Positions 16,520 to 24,719 of a stretch of DNA of 50,085 nt are shown here, piece by piece (position 1 is the stretch's first letter; every line of letters starts with the position of its first letter). Made by a program: the position numbers and the translations under genes. The stretch is from contig NZ_VDFY01000168.1 in NCBI RefSeq assembly GCF_006228125.1, forward strand, positions 1 to 50,085, in the 5' to 3' direction. The DNA is from Micromonospora orduensis. GTDB taxonomy: Bacteria; Actinomycetota; Actinomycetes; Mycobacteriales; Micromonosporaceae. Under the pieces are notes generated by a model, which worked only from the letters and a program-made list of their open reading frames with translations, made no database searches and had not been told where the DNA came from.

Positions 16520-17560
16520 ATGAGCGTGATGACCGCGGGCCGCCGGGTGCTGATCACCGGCGGGACCGGATCCTTTGGACAGACCATGGCCCGGCGCCTG
16601 CTCGACCGGGACGTCGCCGAGGTGCGGATCCTCAGCCGGGACGAGGCCAAGCAGGAAGCCATGCGGCGTTCCATCGGCGACGAACGGGTGCGCTACCACG
16701 TCGGCGACGTCCGCGACGTCGACACCGTGCTGCGGGCCACCAGGGGCGTCGACTTCGTCTTCCACGCGGCGGCGCTCAAGCAGGTGCCGTCCTGCGAGTT
16801 CTTCCCCCTCGAAGCGGTGCGCACCAACATCCTCGGCAGCGGCAACGTCGTCGAGGCCGCCGCGCACAACGGGGTCAGCTCGGTGGTGGTGCTCAGCACC
16901 GACAAGGCCGTCTACCCGGTGAACGCGATGGGCATGAGCAAGGCGCTGATGGAGAAGGTCGCCCAGGCGTACGCCCGGAACAACCCGAACAGCGCCACCA
17001 CCGTCTCCTGCGTCCGGTACGGCAACGTCATGTACTCGCGCGGCTCGGTGATCCCGCTGTTCATCGACCAGATCAAGGCCGGCCGCGCGCCGACCGTCAC
17101 CGACCCCGGCATGACCCGCTTCCTCATGTCGCTTGCCGACTCGGTCGACCTGGTCGAGCACGCCTTCCACCACGCCCGCCCCGGCGACGTGTTCATCCGC
17201 AAGGCCGCCGCCTGCACCATCAGCGACCTCGCCGAGGCCGTCTGCCAGCTCTTCGACGTGCCGTTCAAGCTGGACGTCATAGGCGTACGGCACAGCGAGA
17301 AGTGGCACGAGACCCTCGCGAGCCGGGAGGAGCTGGCCCAGGCCGACGACTTCGGCGACTTCTTCCGGGTGCCGCTTGACGCACGCGACCTCAACTACGC
17401 GCTCTACGTCTCCGAGGGCGAGTTGGGCGAGATGCCGCAGGAGGACTTCAACTCCGCCAACGCCACCCGGCTCGGCGTACCCGAGGTGGTGGAGCTGCTC
17501 AAGACGCTGCCGGAGATCCGGGCGGAGCTGGCGCTGCGCGATCCGGTGCTGGCGTGCTGA
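16520..17560 (+). CDS. capE: UDP-GlcNAc 4,6-dehydratase/5-epimerase CapE (FnlA/WbjB)
   Basis: A 346-residue SDR that begins UDP-N-acetyl-L-fucosamine synthesis by converting UDP-GlcNAc to a 4-keto-6-deoxy-L-sugar intermediate. GGTGSFG (residues 14-20) binds the cofactor; LSRDEAKQEAMR and HAAALKQVPSCE are family signatures. The catalytic YxxxK position reads M137-G-M-S-K141, so Met replaces the usual Tyr, as in this dehydratase subfamily. The ATG at 16520 follows GGGAG. It heads a three-gene operon with capF and capG, in the order known from Staphylococcus and Pseudomonas O-antigen/capsule clusters. Its 4-keto product could also feed the aminotransferase at 22383-23570. Confidence 0.92.
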   Translation: MSVMTAGRRVLITGGTGSFGQTMARRLLDRDVAEVRILSRDEAKQEAMRRSIGDERVRYHVGDVRDVDTVLRATRGVDFVFHAAALKQVPSCEFFPLEAVRTNILGSGNVVEAAAHNGVSSVVVLSTDKAVYPVNAMGMSKALMEKVAQAYARNNPNSATTVSCVRYGNVMYSRGSVIPLFIDQIKAGRAPTVTDPGMTRFLMSLADSVDLVEHAFHHARPGDVFIRKAAACTISDLAEAVCQLFDVPFKLDVIGVRHSEKWHETLASREELAQADDFGDFFRVPLDARDLNYALYVSEGELGEMPQEDFNSANATRLGVPEVVELLKTLPEIRAELALRDPVLAC

Positions 17561-18678
17561 GCCTCGCCGTCACCGGCGCGGGCGGCTTCCTCGGCTGGCA
17601 CGTGCGGGTCCTGCTGCGGGCGCTCGGCTGGCCGGAGCCGACCGTGCTGACCCGCGCGGACCTCGCCGACCCGGCCGTGGTCGCGCACAGGATCGCCGGC
17701 GTGGACCGGGTGCTGCACCTGGCCGGGGTCAACCGGGGTGAACCCGCCGACGTGGCCGCCGGCAACGTCCAGCTCGCCGCTCAGCTCGCCAACGGCCTGC
17801 GCGCCTGCCCGGACCCGCCCATCGGTGTGGTCTTCGCCAACTCGGTGCAGGCCGGCAACGGCACCCCGTACGGCGACGCCAAGGCCACCGCCGCCAGCAT
17901 CCTCGCCGACACCGGCGTGCCGCTGGACGACCTGCTGCTGCCCAACCTGTACGGCGAGCACGGCCGGCCCTGGTACAACTCGGCGGTCGCCACGTTCTGC
18001 CGGGTGCTCGCCGAGGGAGGCCGGCCGGAGGTGCACGCCGACCGGGAGATGGACCTGGTGCACGTCACCGACGCCGCGGCCCGGCTGGCCGGTGTCGCGG
18101 CGGGCGGCTCCTGGGACCCGGCGATGCCGGCACTGCGGATCGGGGTCCGTGACCTCGCCGACCAACTCGCCTCGTACGCGGACATCTACCGCACCGGCGA
18201 GATCCCGCCGCTGCGCGACCGGCACGACGTACGGCTGTTCAACACCTACCGGTCGCACTGCTTCCCGGCGCACTACCCCCTGGCCCTGCCCACCCGGGCC
18301 GACGCCCGGGGCGCGCTCGTCGAGACGGTGAAGACGCACGGGGGAGCGGGGCAGACGTTCTGCTCCACCACCCGGCCCGGCGTCACCCGCGGCGAGCACT
18401 TCCACCTGGCCAAGGTGGAACGGTTCGTGGTGCTGCGCGGCACCGCCGAGATCAGCCTGCGCCGGATCGGCGACACCGACGTCGTCCGGTTTCCGGTCAG
18501 CGGCGACGAACCGGTCGTGATCGACATGCCGACCATGTGGGCGCACAACATCACCAACACCGGCCAGGACGAGCTGCTTACCCTCTTCTGGACCAACGAG
18601 CTGTTCGACCCGGAACGGCCCGACACGTGGCCGGAGGCGGTCGGGGACGAGCACCGTGTGCCGGCCGGCGTCCGGTGA
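17554..18678 (+). CDS. capF: Bifunctional SDR-cupin reductase CapF (FnlB/WbjC)
   Basis: A 374-residue two-domain enzyme. An N-terminal SDR domain has GAGGFLGWHV and the catalytic YGDAK near residue 107; a C-terminal cupin domain begins near residue 245 with GGAGQTFCSTTRPGVTRGEH and has metal/epimerisation residues in GEHFHLAKVERF and the strand PTMWAHNITN. CapF epimerises C3 and reduces C4 with NADPH, giving UDP-6-deoxy-L-talose-NAc. The GTG at 17554 lies inside the end of capE, seven bases before its last base, so the two are translationally coupled. The architecture is essentially unique to this pathway, so the assignment is firm. Confidence 0.92.
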   Translation: MLSLAVTGAGGFLGWHVRVLLRALGWPEPTVLTRADLADPAVVAHRIAGVDRVLHLAGVNRGEPADVAAGNVQLAAQLANGLRACPDPPIGVVFANSVQAGNGTPYGDAKATAASILADTGVPLDDLLLPNLYGEHGRPWYNSAVATFCRVLAEGGRPEVHADREMDLVHVTDAAARLAGVAAGGSWDPAMPALRIGVRDLADQLASYADIYRTGEIPPLRDRHDVRLFNTYRSHCFPAHYPLALPTRADARGALVETVKTHGGAGQTFCSTTRPGVTRGEHFHLAKVERFVVLRGTAEISLRRIGDTDVVRFPVSGDEPVVIDMPTMWAHNITNTGQDELLTLFWTNELFDPERPDTWPEAVGDEHRVPAGVR

Positions 18679-18700
18679 GTGACCTGCGGAGGGAGACCAC

Positions 18701-19825
18701 ATGACCCGGGTGATGACAGTCGTCGGCACCCGTCCCGAGATCATCCGACTGTCCCGGGTGCTCAGCCGGCTCGACGACACCGTCGACCACGTGCTTGTGC
18801 ACACCGGACAGAACTGGGACGCCACCCTCTCCGACGTGTTCTTCACCGAGCTGCGCCTGCGGCAACCCGACCGGTTCCTGCGCGTCGACACCTCGTCGCT
18901 GGGTCGGGTGCTCGGCGGGGTCCTCGTCGGAATGGAGGCGGCGATCGCCGAGGTGCGGCCGGACGCGCTGCTCGTGCTCGGCGACACCAACAGCTGCATC
19001 GCCGCGCTGATGGCCCGCCGGATGCGGGTACCCGTCTACCACATGGAGGCCGGCAACCGCTGCTTCGACCTGAACGTGCCGGAGGAGACGAACCGGCGGC
19101 TGGTCGACCACGTGGCCGACTTCAACCTGGTCTACACCGAACACGCCCGACGCAACCTGCTCGCCGAGGGCCTGCACCCGCGCCGGATCCTGCACACCGG
19201 CTCGCCGATGCGCGAGGTACTGGAGCACTACCGGGCACCGATCGCCAGCTCCATCATCCTGCGTCAACTGGAACTCGACCGGGGCGGCTACTTCCTGGTC
19301 AGCGCGCACCGGGAGGAGAACGTCGACCGACCCGACCGGCTCCAGCGGCTGCTGGACTGCCTGGTCGCGGTCCGCGACAGGTGGGGCCTGCCGGTGCTCG
19401 TCTCCACCCACCCGCGTACCCGTAAGCGGTTGGAGGCGTTGGCGCCGGACGCCACCGCGCTGGACGGCATCGCCTTCCACGAGCCGTTCGGGCTGCTCGA
19501 CTACGTGCACCTGCAGACCAGGGCGTACTGCACGCTGTCGGACAGCGGGACGATCAGCGAGGAGGCCGCCATCCTCGGCTTCCCGGCGGTGACCCTGCGC
19601 GAGTCGATCGAACGCCCCGAGGCGCTCGACGCCGGCGGGATCATCATGACCGGCCTCGACCCGCAGGGCGTGGTCGAGGCCGTCGAGGTGACAGTGGCGC
19701 AGGTCGCCGCGCAGGGGGTGCCCTGCCCGGTCGACTACCAGGTGCCGGACACCTCGCGGCGGGTGGTCGACTTCATCCTCTCCACCGTGCGTCGCCACCA
19801 CGACTGGGCCGGCATCCGGCACTGA
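18701..19825 (+). CDS. capG: UDP-N-acetyl-L-fucosamine-forming 2-epimerase CapG (FnlC/WbjD)
   Basis: A 374-residue WecB-family 2-epimerase that converts the CapF product to UDP-L-FucNAc. Family signatures are VVGTRPEIIRLSRV at the start, VHTGQNWD, VLGDTNSCIAALMARR, HMEAGNRCFDLNVPEETNRR, SAHREENVD, STHPRTRKRL, SDSGTISEEAAILGFPAV and LRESIERPEALDAG. The Asn in GDTNS and AGNRCFD, where true UDP-GlcNAc 2-epimerases have Asp and LR, favours CapG over a ManNAc-forming enzyme. GGAGGGAG precedes the ATG. It ends the capEFG operon just before a strong hairpin. Confidence 0.92.
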   Translation: MTRVMTVVGTRPEIIRLSRVLSRLDDTVDHVLVHTGQNWDATLSDVFFTELRLRQPDRFLRVDTSSLGRVLGGVLVGMEAAIAEVRPDALLVLGDTNSCIAALMARRMRVPVYHMEAGNRCFDLNVPEETNRRLVDHVADFNLVYTEHARRNLLAEGLHPRRILHTGSPMREVLEHYRAPIASSIILRQLELDRGGYFLVSAHREENVDRPDRLQRLLDCLVAVRDRWGLPVLVSTHPRTRKRLEALAPDATALDGIAFHEPFGLLDYVHLQTRAYCTLSDSGTISEEAAILGFPAVTLRESIERPEALDAGGIIMTGLDPQGVVEAVEVTVAQVAAQGVPCPVDYQVPDTSRRVVDFILSTVRRHHDWAGIRH

Positions 19826-19827
19826 CG

Positions 19828-19882
19828 CACGACGGGCGGTCGGTGGTCCGGCGGGACCGGCCACCGGCCGCCCGCCGTCGTG
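19828..19882. terminator. Strong bidirectional hairpin between convergent genes
   Basis: Long GC-rich arms, CACGACGGGCGG.. and ..CCGCCCGCCGTCGTG, pair over about 20 bases with small bulges between the stops of capG and the leftward glycosyltransferase. No T-run follows, as is common in actinomycetes. Location between convergent stops supports a bidirectional terminator. Confidence 0.7.
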
Positions 19883-19883
19883 G

Positions 19884-21095
19884 TCACCGTCGGCGGGCCG
19901 CCACGTCCTCCACGAGGTCCGCAACCTCGGCCGCCGCCCGCAGGTCGTCGAAGGACGCCAGCACATGCTGGCGGGCCAACCGGCCGCGCAGCGTCAGCGT
20001 TCCGGCGACCCAGCCCCGGTACGCCGCTTCGAGCGCGTCCACCAGGGCCGTCGGGTCAGCCCGGGGCACCACCCAGCCGGAGCGTCCGGTGACCGCCTCG
20101 GGTAGCCCGCCGGCCGCGCTGACGATGCTCGGCACGCCCATCGAGCCGGCCTCGACCGCCGCCATCGGACTGTCGCAGAGCGACGGCGCGACGCTCACGT
20201 CGGCGGCGGCGTAGCAGGGCCGCACGTCCGGCACCGACTCCACCCAGGTCACCCCGGGGTCGTCGGCCACGCCGAAGGATTCGCCCAGGTGCCGCCGGTA
20301 GCTCTCCCCGGCCGCCGTCCAGCCGCCGCCGACCAGCAGCAGGTGCGCGTCCGGGTGCCGGCGGCGGAACGTCCGCCACGCGGCCAGCAGGACGTCGTGC
20401 CCCTTCACCCCGCGACCCGAGTGCACCAGACGCCTCGGCGGGTAGACGTAGGAGACCATCACCGCCAGGAACGCGCTCTGGTCGATGCCCAGCTCGGCGC
20501 GCAGCTTCGCCCGCTGGTCCGGGCCGGTGGCGTCCGGGCTGAACGCGTCGGTGTCCACCCCGTACACCGCGACCGGCCGCCGCTGCGGCGGGCAGCCCAG
20601 CTCGCCGTACCGTGCGGAGGCGTACCGGCAGCCGCAGACCAGCAGGTCGTCCAGCCGCCACATCAACCGCTCCACCGACCGGACGAGCCGGGACTCCAGG
20701 TATGCCGGACCGGCCACCATGTGCACCCGGCGCACCGGCATCGCCAGGGTGGCCAGCCGCACCGCGTACGCCGAGGCGATCAGGTGGTACTGCACCACGT
20801 CGGGACTCAGCCGGCGCAGCAGGGCCCGCAGCCGCAGCAGCCCGACCGGCGCGTACCGGCCCATCGTGAAGTCGTACGGAGAGTCGAGCACCTCGAAGCC
20901 CCGCCGCTCCAGCTCGTCGGTGAGCCGTCCGTTGCCGGCCGGCAGCACGACTGTCACCTCGTGCCCCCGGTGGCGCAGCTCCTCGACCTGGGGCAGCAGC
21001 CACATCCCGCCGGCGTTCGTCTTGACCAGCACCGCGATGCGCAGTCGACGGACCCCGAGCGGGTGACCCACGCCGGGGCCGCCGGAGGCGCTCAC
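19884..21095 (-). CDS. Glycosyltransferase family 4
   Basis: A 403-residue GT-B glycosyltransferase, last gene of a four-gene leftward operon. IAVLVKTNAGGMWLLPQVEE begins the N-domain; VVQYHLIASAYAVRLATLAM and HMVAGPAYLESRL follow; the C-domain has VKGHDVLLAAWRTFRRRHPD, LLLVGGGWTAAGES, and donor-binding SLCDSPMAAVEAGSMGVPSI. The GTG at 21095 overlaps the upstream stop (GTGA); an in-frame start about 18 codons later would also give a full fold. Next to a PglC-like initiating transferase, it probably adds the second sugar of that repeat unit (inference). Confidence 0.86.
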   Translation of the reverse strand: MSASGGPGVGHPLGVRRLRIAVLVKTNAGGMWLLPQVEELRHRGHEVTVVLPAGNGRLTDELERRGFEVLDSPYDFTMGRYAPVGLLRLRALLRRLSPDVVQYHLIASAYAVRLATLAMPVRRVHMVAGPAYLESRLVRSVERLMWRLDDLLVCGCRYASARYGELGCPPQRRPVAVYGVDTDAFSPDATGPDQRAKLRAELGIDQSAFLAVMVSYVYPPRRLVHSGRGVKGHDVLLAAWRTFRRRHPDAHLLLVGGGWTAAGESYRRHLGESFGVADDPGVTWVESVPDVRPCYAAADVSVAPSLCDSPMAAVEAGSMGVPSIVSAAGGLPEAVTGRSGWVVPRADPTALVDALEAAYRGWVAGTLTLRGRLARQHVLASFDDLRAAAEVADLVEDVAARRR

Positions 21096-21739
21096 CGGGC
21101 CGGGACTCCCTTGACCACCGTGCCGGCCGGTACGTCCCGGACCACGCAGGCCCCCGCGCCGACTGTCGCGCCGTCGCCCACCCGCAGCTTCTGCAACACG
21201 ACCGCCCCGGCGCCGATCAGCACCCCGTCGCCCAGCCGGCAGTCGCCCGAGACCGCCCCCAGCGGGTTGACCGAGACGTGGTCACCCAGCTCGCAGTCGT
21301 GCGCCACCGCGCTGTTCTGGTTGAGGTGCACGTGCCGGCCGAGCGTGACGTTCGTGGTGACCCGGGCGCCGGGGAACGCGATCAGACCCTCGCCGTGCAC
21401 GACGTCCGGGCCGACTGTGGCATCCGGGTGCACAAGCACCGCGGCCGGCAGCCCGTACGCGGCCAACCGCCCGTCCACCGCCCGGCGGGCCGCCGGGTCC
21501 CCGATTCCCAACGCCAGGTAGGTGCCGGCGGGCTGCTCGGTGAGGCGGGCGGTCCCGCCCAGGTAGGGCACCTCCAGCCGCTGCACCCGCTTCAGGTTGA
21601 CCTCGCTGGGCCGATCGTCGGCGAACCCCCGTACCCGCCACGGTGGCGGGCCAGCGGCGGCGGCGTTGACGGCCCGGACGATGCCGAGCACCTCCCGGCC
21701 GTGCCCGCCGCAGCCGACGATGACGAGGTCCACGCTCAC
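21092..21739 (-). CDS. PglD/NeuD-family amino-sugar N-acyltransferase (copy 1)
   Basis: A 215-residue acyltransferase. An N-terminal sugar-nucleotide-binding Rossmann-like domain (VIVGCGGHGREVLGIVRAVN) is followed by a left-handed beta-helix (LGRHVHLNQNSAVAHDCELG, GDGATVGAGACVVRDVPAG). His148 in AHDC corresponds to the catalytic base of PglD. PglD acetylates the C4 amine made by its partner aminotransferase; that partner is present two genes upstream. GTGA overlaps couple it to both neighbours. The protein at 30338-30982 is a close paralog sharing LGRHVHLN/IGRHVHLN and VVRDVPAG.VVKGVPAR. Confidence 0.9.
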   Translation of the reverse strand: MSVDLVIVGCGGHGREVLGIVRAVNAAAAGPPPWRVRGFADDRPSEVNLKRVQRLEVPYLGGTARLTEQPAGTYLALGIGDPAARRAVDGRLAAYGLPAAVLVHPDATVGPDVVHGEGLIAFPGARVTTNVTLGRHVHLNQNSAVAHDCELGDHVSVNPLGAVSGDCRLGDGVLIGAGAVVLQKLRVGDGATVGAGACVVRDVPAGTVVKGVPAR

Positions 21740-22386
21740 CGGTGGGCCTCCGCCGGGCCGGCGCCGACGCCGGCCAACTCGGCCGGGCCGAGGTATTCGT
21801 GCGCGGTGGCCGCACCGGCCGCGGTGATTCCCTCCCGGCGCAGCACGGTGCGGACCGTGCGCAGCAGGATGCGCAGGTCCAGCCGGAGTGAGCGCTGCCC
21901 GACGTAGCGCACGTCGAGGGCGAACCGCTCCTCCCAGCTCAGCCCGTTGCGCCCGTACACCTGCTGGAGACCCGTGATGCCGGGGCGGACGTCGTGGCGG
22001 CGGAACTGCTCCGGCGTGTACCGGTCCAGGTACGCCGGCAGCAGCGGGCGCGGTCCCACCAGGCTCATCTCACCGCGCAGCACGTTCCACAGTTGCGGCA
22101 GCTCGTCCAGGCTGGTGGTGCGCAGCCAGCGACCGAACGGGGTGAGTCGCGCGCCGTCGTTCGCCGGCGCGGCGTCCTCACCGCCGACGGTCATCGAGCG
22201 GAACTTGACCAGCTCGAACAGCCGCCCGTGCCGCCCCGGACGGGCCTGCCGGAACAGCACCGGCCGACCCATCGTGATCAGGACGGCCAACGCCACACCG
22301 GCGAGCACCGGTGTGGCCAGCAGCAGACCGACGGCCGCGACGAGCACGTCCAGGATCCGCTTCACGGCGTCGTACGGCCGGCTCAC
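21736..22386 (-). CDS. PglC-like polyprenyl-phosphate phosphoglycosyl transferase
   Basis: A 216-residue monotopic sugar-phosphate transferase that starts repeat-unit assembly by loading a UDP-sugar phosphate on undecaprenyl phosphate. The N-terminal re-entrant helix is KRILDVLVAAVGLLLATPVL; the catalytic Asp-Glu pair is in TSLDELPQLWNVLRGEMS, followed by LVGPRPLLP and RPGITGLQQVYGRNGLS. Its small size is that of the catalytic core (PglC type), without the multi-spanning N-terminal half of WbaP-type proteins. I chose the GTG at 22386 because it overlaps the upstream stop (GTGA) and directly precedes the conserved start. It is the only initiating transferase in the window. Confidence 0.9.
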   Translation of the reverse strand: MSRPYDAVKRILDVLVAAVGLLLATPVLAGVALAVLITMGRPVLFRQARPGRHGRLFELVKFRSMTVGGEDAAPANDGARLTPFGRWLRTTSLDELPQLWNVLRGEMSLVGPRPLLPAYLDRYTPEQFRRHDVRPGITGLQQVYGRNGLSWEERFALDVRYVGQRSLRLDLRILLRTVRTVLRREGITAAGAATAHEYLGPAELAGVGAGPAEAHR

Positions 22387-23570
22387 CGGTGCCCCCCGAG
22401 GAACCCGGCGATCCCGCCGACCACACGATCGACCTGATCGTCGGTGAGGGCGGAACCGCTGGGCAGGGAGAGGCTGGTGGCGAAGAGTTGGTCGGCGGCG
22501 CCGGTGAGGGCGACCTGCCGGTCGGCGTACACCGGTTGGCGGTGCATCGGTTTCCACATCGGCCGGCTCTCCACCCCGAGCCGGGCCAGGTGCGCGGCGA
22601 GGTCCCCGGCATGCCAGCCGGACCGCTCCGGCTCGACCACCACCGCGGTCAGCCAGCAGTTCGAGCCGGGGTCGCCGGCGCCGAGGATGCGGGTGCCAGG
22701 CACGGCGGCGAAGAGTCGCGCGTACCGGTCCCGTAGCGCCCGCCGTCGGGCGATCATCGTGTCCAGTCTGCTGAGCTGCGCCCGGCCCAGGGCGGCCAGC
22801 AGTGTGCTTAGCCGGTAGTTGTAGCCGATGTCGCGGTGCTCGTAGTGCGTCACCGGTTCGCGGGCCTGGGTGGCGAGGTGGCGGGCCCGGGCGACGAGCG
22901 CGTCGTCGTCGGAGACGAGCATCCCGCCGGCCGAGGTGGTCATGATCTTGTTGTGGCTGAACGAGTAGATCCCGACCCGGCCGAAGGTGCCGGCACACCG
23001 TCCACGGTAGGTGGAGCCGAGGGCCTGCGCGGCGTCCTCCACCACCGGGACGCCGGTGGCCGCGCAGAGCGGCAGCAGCCGGTCGTAGTCGGCGCAGCGG
23101 CCGTTGATGTCGACGACCAGCACGGCGGCGACCCGTCGACCGGCGTCGGCCAGTCGGCCCAGCAGGTCCGAGAGCAGGTCGACGTCGAGGTTGCCGGTGG
23201 CTGCGTCGCAGTCCACGAAGACCGGTTCGGCGCCGGTGTAGGTGACCGCGTTCGCGGTGGCGGCGAAGGTGAGCGTGGGCACCACCACCACGCTGTCCGG
23301 CCCGGCCCCCACCGCGAGCAACGCCATGTGCAGCGCCGCGGTGCCGGAGGAGAGGCCCAGCGCGTACCCGACGCCGACCCGCGCGGCGACCTCCCGCTCG
23401 AACGCGCCCAGCTCAGGCCCGTCGGGGTCGAATCGTCCGGTGCGCACGGCGCGCAGCAGGTAGGACTCCTCCAGCTCACCGACGTCCGGTGGGGAGAGAT
23501 AGACCGGGTCGGTCACCGCCTGGCCGCCGCTGCGCGGCGCCACGGGCGGACGGTGGTGGATCAGGTCCAC
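22383..23570 (-). CDS. DegT/DnrJ/EryC1-family sugar 4-aminotransferase (PglE-like)
   Basis: A 395-residue PLP-dependent aminotransferase that aminates a 4-keto-6-deoxy nucleotide sugar. YLSPPDVGELEESYLLRAVR is the family N-terminus; LGLSSGTAALHMALLAVGAG binds PLP phosphate; VVEDAAQALGS holds the ring-contacting Asp; the PLP lysine is in YSFSHNKIMTTSAGGM (about residue 205). The GTG at 23570 has a GGAGG site 8 bases upstream; a GTG at 23516 has no good site. It is the first gene of an operon with a PglC-like transferase and PglD-like acyltransferase, the order of N-acetylated 4-amino-sugar pathways. The matching 4,6-dehydratase is not in the operon. Confidence 0.88.
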   Translation of the reverse strand: MDLIHHRPPVAPRSGGQAVTDPVYLSPPDVGELEESYLLRAVRTGRFDPDGPELGAFEREVAARVGVGYALGLSSGTAALHMALLAVGAGPDSVVVVPTLTFAATANAVTYTGAEPVFVDCDAATGNLDVDLLSDLLGRLADAGRRVAAVLVVDINGRCADYDRLLPLCAATGVPVVEDAAQALGSTYRGRCAGTFGRVGIYSFSHNKIMTTSAGGMLVSDDDALVARARHLATQAREPVTHYEHRDIGYNYRLSTLLAALGRAQLSRLDTMIARRRALRDRYARLFAAVPGTRILGAGDPGSNCWLTAVVVEPERSGWHAGDLAAHLARLGVESRPMWKPMHRQPVYADRQVALTGAADQLFATSLSLPSGSALTDDQVDRVVGGIAGFLGGHR

Positions 23571-23762
23571 GGACGGCGCCTCCGATCGGACGTGACAAAA
23601 GACCACAATGGTTGTAGCAGGGCCTATGGCGGTGCATAGGCGGTTTCGCCGATTCTGCGACGAATCGGGTCGGCTGGCCCCGACGTCCGAACCGACAGTC
23701 GGGTCCGGCCGGCTAGAGTGCTGCCGGCCGTGCCCGCGCGCTGCGTACAACAGGGAGAACGA
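23571..23762. promoter_or_regulatory. Divergent region with CCGATTC-N6-GAATCGG inverted repeat
   Basis: This gap is upstream of both the amino-sugar operon and the DUF389 gene. A perfect 7-bp inverted repeat CCGATTC (23649-23655) / GAATCGG (23662-23668) with a 6-base centre lies mid-gap, consistent with an operator for a dimeric regulator. GGAGG at 23583-23579 serves the aminotransferase, and GGGAG at 23753-23757 serves the DUF389 gene. Confidence 0.45.
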
Positions 23763-24719
23763 GTGCTGCACCTGAGGGTGATCGCCCCGGTGGACCGATC
23801 CGCCGAGGTCGTCGACCTGCTGGCCGCGGAGGCGGGGGTGACCCACCTGGCCGTGCTGCCCGGCGCGGCCCGGCAACCGCAGGGCGACCTGATCCTCTGC
23901 GATGTGGTCCGGGAGAGCGCCGACGGCGTTCTGCGAGGGCTCCAGCAGCTCGGGGTGGAGGCGAGCGGCGGCATCTCCGCCGACGACGTGGAGCTGACCA
24001 TCTCCGCGTCGGCCGACCGGGCGGCGGAGAAGGCCCCCGGCAGCGGCGCCGACGCGGTGGTCTGGGACGAGATCGCGGCGAAGACCGGCGAGCAGACCGA
24101 GCTGTCCGGCACCTACCTGGTGCTGATCGTGGTGGCCACCATGATCGCTGGCGTCGGCGTGCTGCTGGACCAGCCGATCCTCATCGTCGGGGCGATGGTG
24201 GTCGGTCCGGAGTTCGGCCCGCTCGCCGCGCTCTGCGTGGCGCTGCTGCGCCGCCGGCTCGACGTGATCGGCCGGTCGGTGCAGGCCCTCACCGTGGGTT
24301 TCCTGGCGGCCATGGTGGCGACCGTGTTGAGCACCTGGGCGCTGACCGCGGCCGGCCTGGTCAGCGAGGAGATGCTGCGCGCCGACCGGCCGCTCACCAG
24401 TTTCATCTGGCGGCCCGACGCGCTGTCCTGGGTGGTGGGCCTGCTCGCCGGCGTGGCCGGCATGCTCTCCCTGACGTCGAAGAAGTCGGGCAGCCTGGTC
24501 GGGGTGCTGATCTCGGTGACCACGGTGCCGGCCGCGGCGAACGTGGCCGTGGCCGCCGCCTACGGCGTGTGGGACGAGGCGGGCGGCTCGGCACTCCAGC
24601 TGGTGATCAACGTGTGTGCGATCGTCCTGGCCGGGCTGCTCACGCTCCTGGTCCAGCAGGCCTGGTGGTGGGACGTGGCCCGCCGGAATCGCCGGGCGCG
24701 TCGTCCAGCAGCCGGGTGA
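23763..24719 (+). CDS. DUF389 family membrane protein
   Basis: A 318-residue protein with an N-terminal cytoplasmic ~115-residue domain (LHLRVIAPVDRSAEVVDLLA...) and about six membrane segments, including LVLIVVATMIAGVGVLLDQP and the glycine-rich ILIVGAMVVGPEFGPLAALC. The P.LIVGAM.VGPEFGPLAA stretch is the DUF389 signature. Function is not established for the family; a transport role is only a guess. The GTG at 23763 with GGGAG upstream is preferred to an in-frame ATG at 23718 lacking a ribosome site. It marks the right border of the main polysaccharide locus. Its end overlaps the next leftward gene by 80 bp. Confidence 0.85.
   Translation: MLHLRVIAPVDRSAEVVDLLAAEAGVTHLAVLPGAARQPQGDLILCDVVRESADGVLRGLQQLGVEASGGISADDVELTISASADRAAEKAPGSGADAVVWDEIAAKTGEQTELSGTYLVLIVVATMIAGVGVLLDQPILIVGAMVVGPEFGPLAALCVALLRRRLDVIGRSVQALTVGFLAAMVATVLSTWALTAAGLVSEEMLRADRPLTSFIWRPDALSWVVGLLAGVAGMLSLTSKKSGSLVGVLISVTTVPAAANVAVAAAYGVWDEAGGSALQLVINVCAIVLAGLLTLLVQQAWWWDVARRNRRARRPAAG

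Noticed and set aside
13259..17308. 1349-codon minus-strand open frame
   Set aside because: It crosses at least four well-supported genes (flippase, glycosyltransferase, polymerase, capE) in the wrong phase and has no recognisable domain; stop codons are rare in this phase of high-GC DNA.
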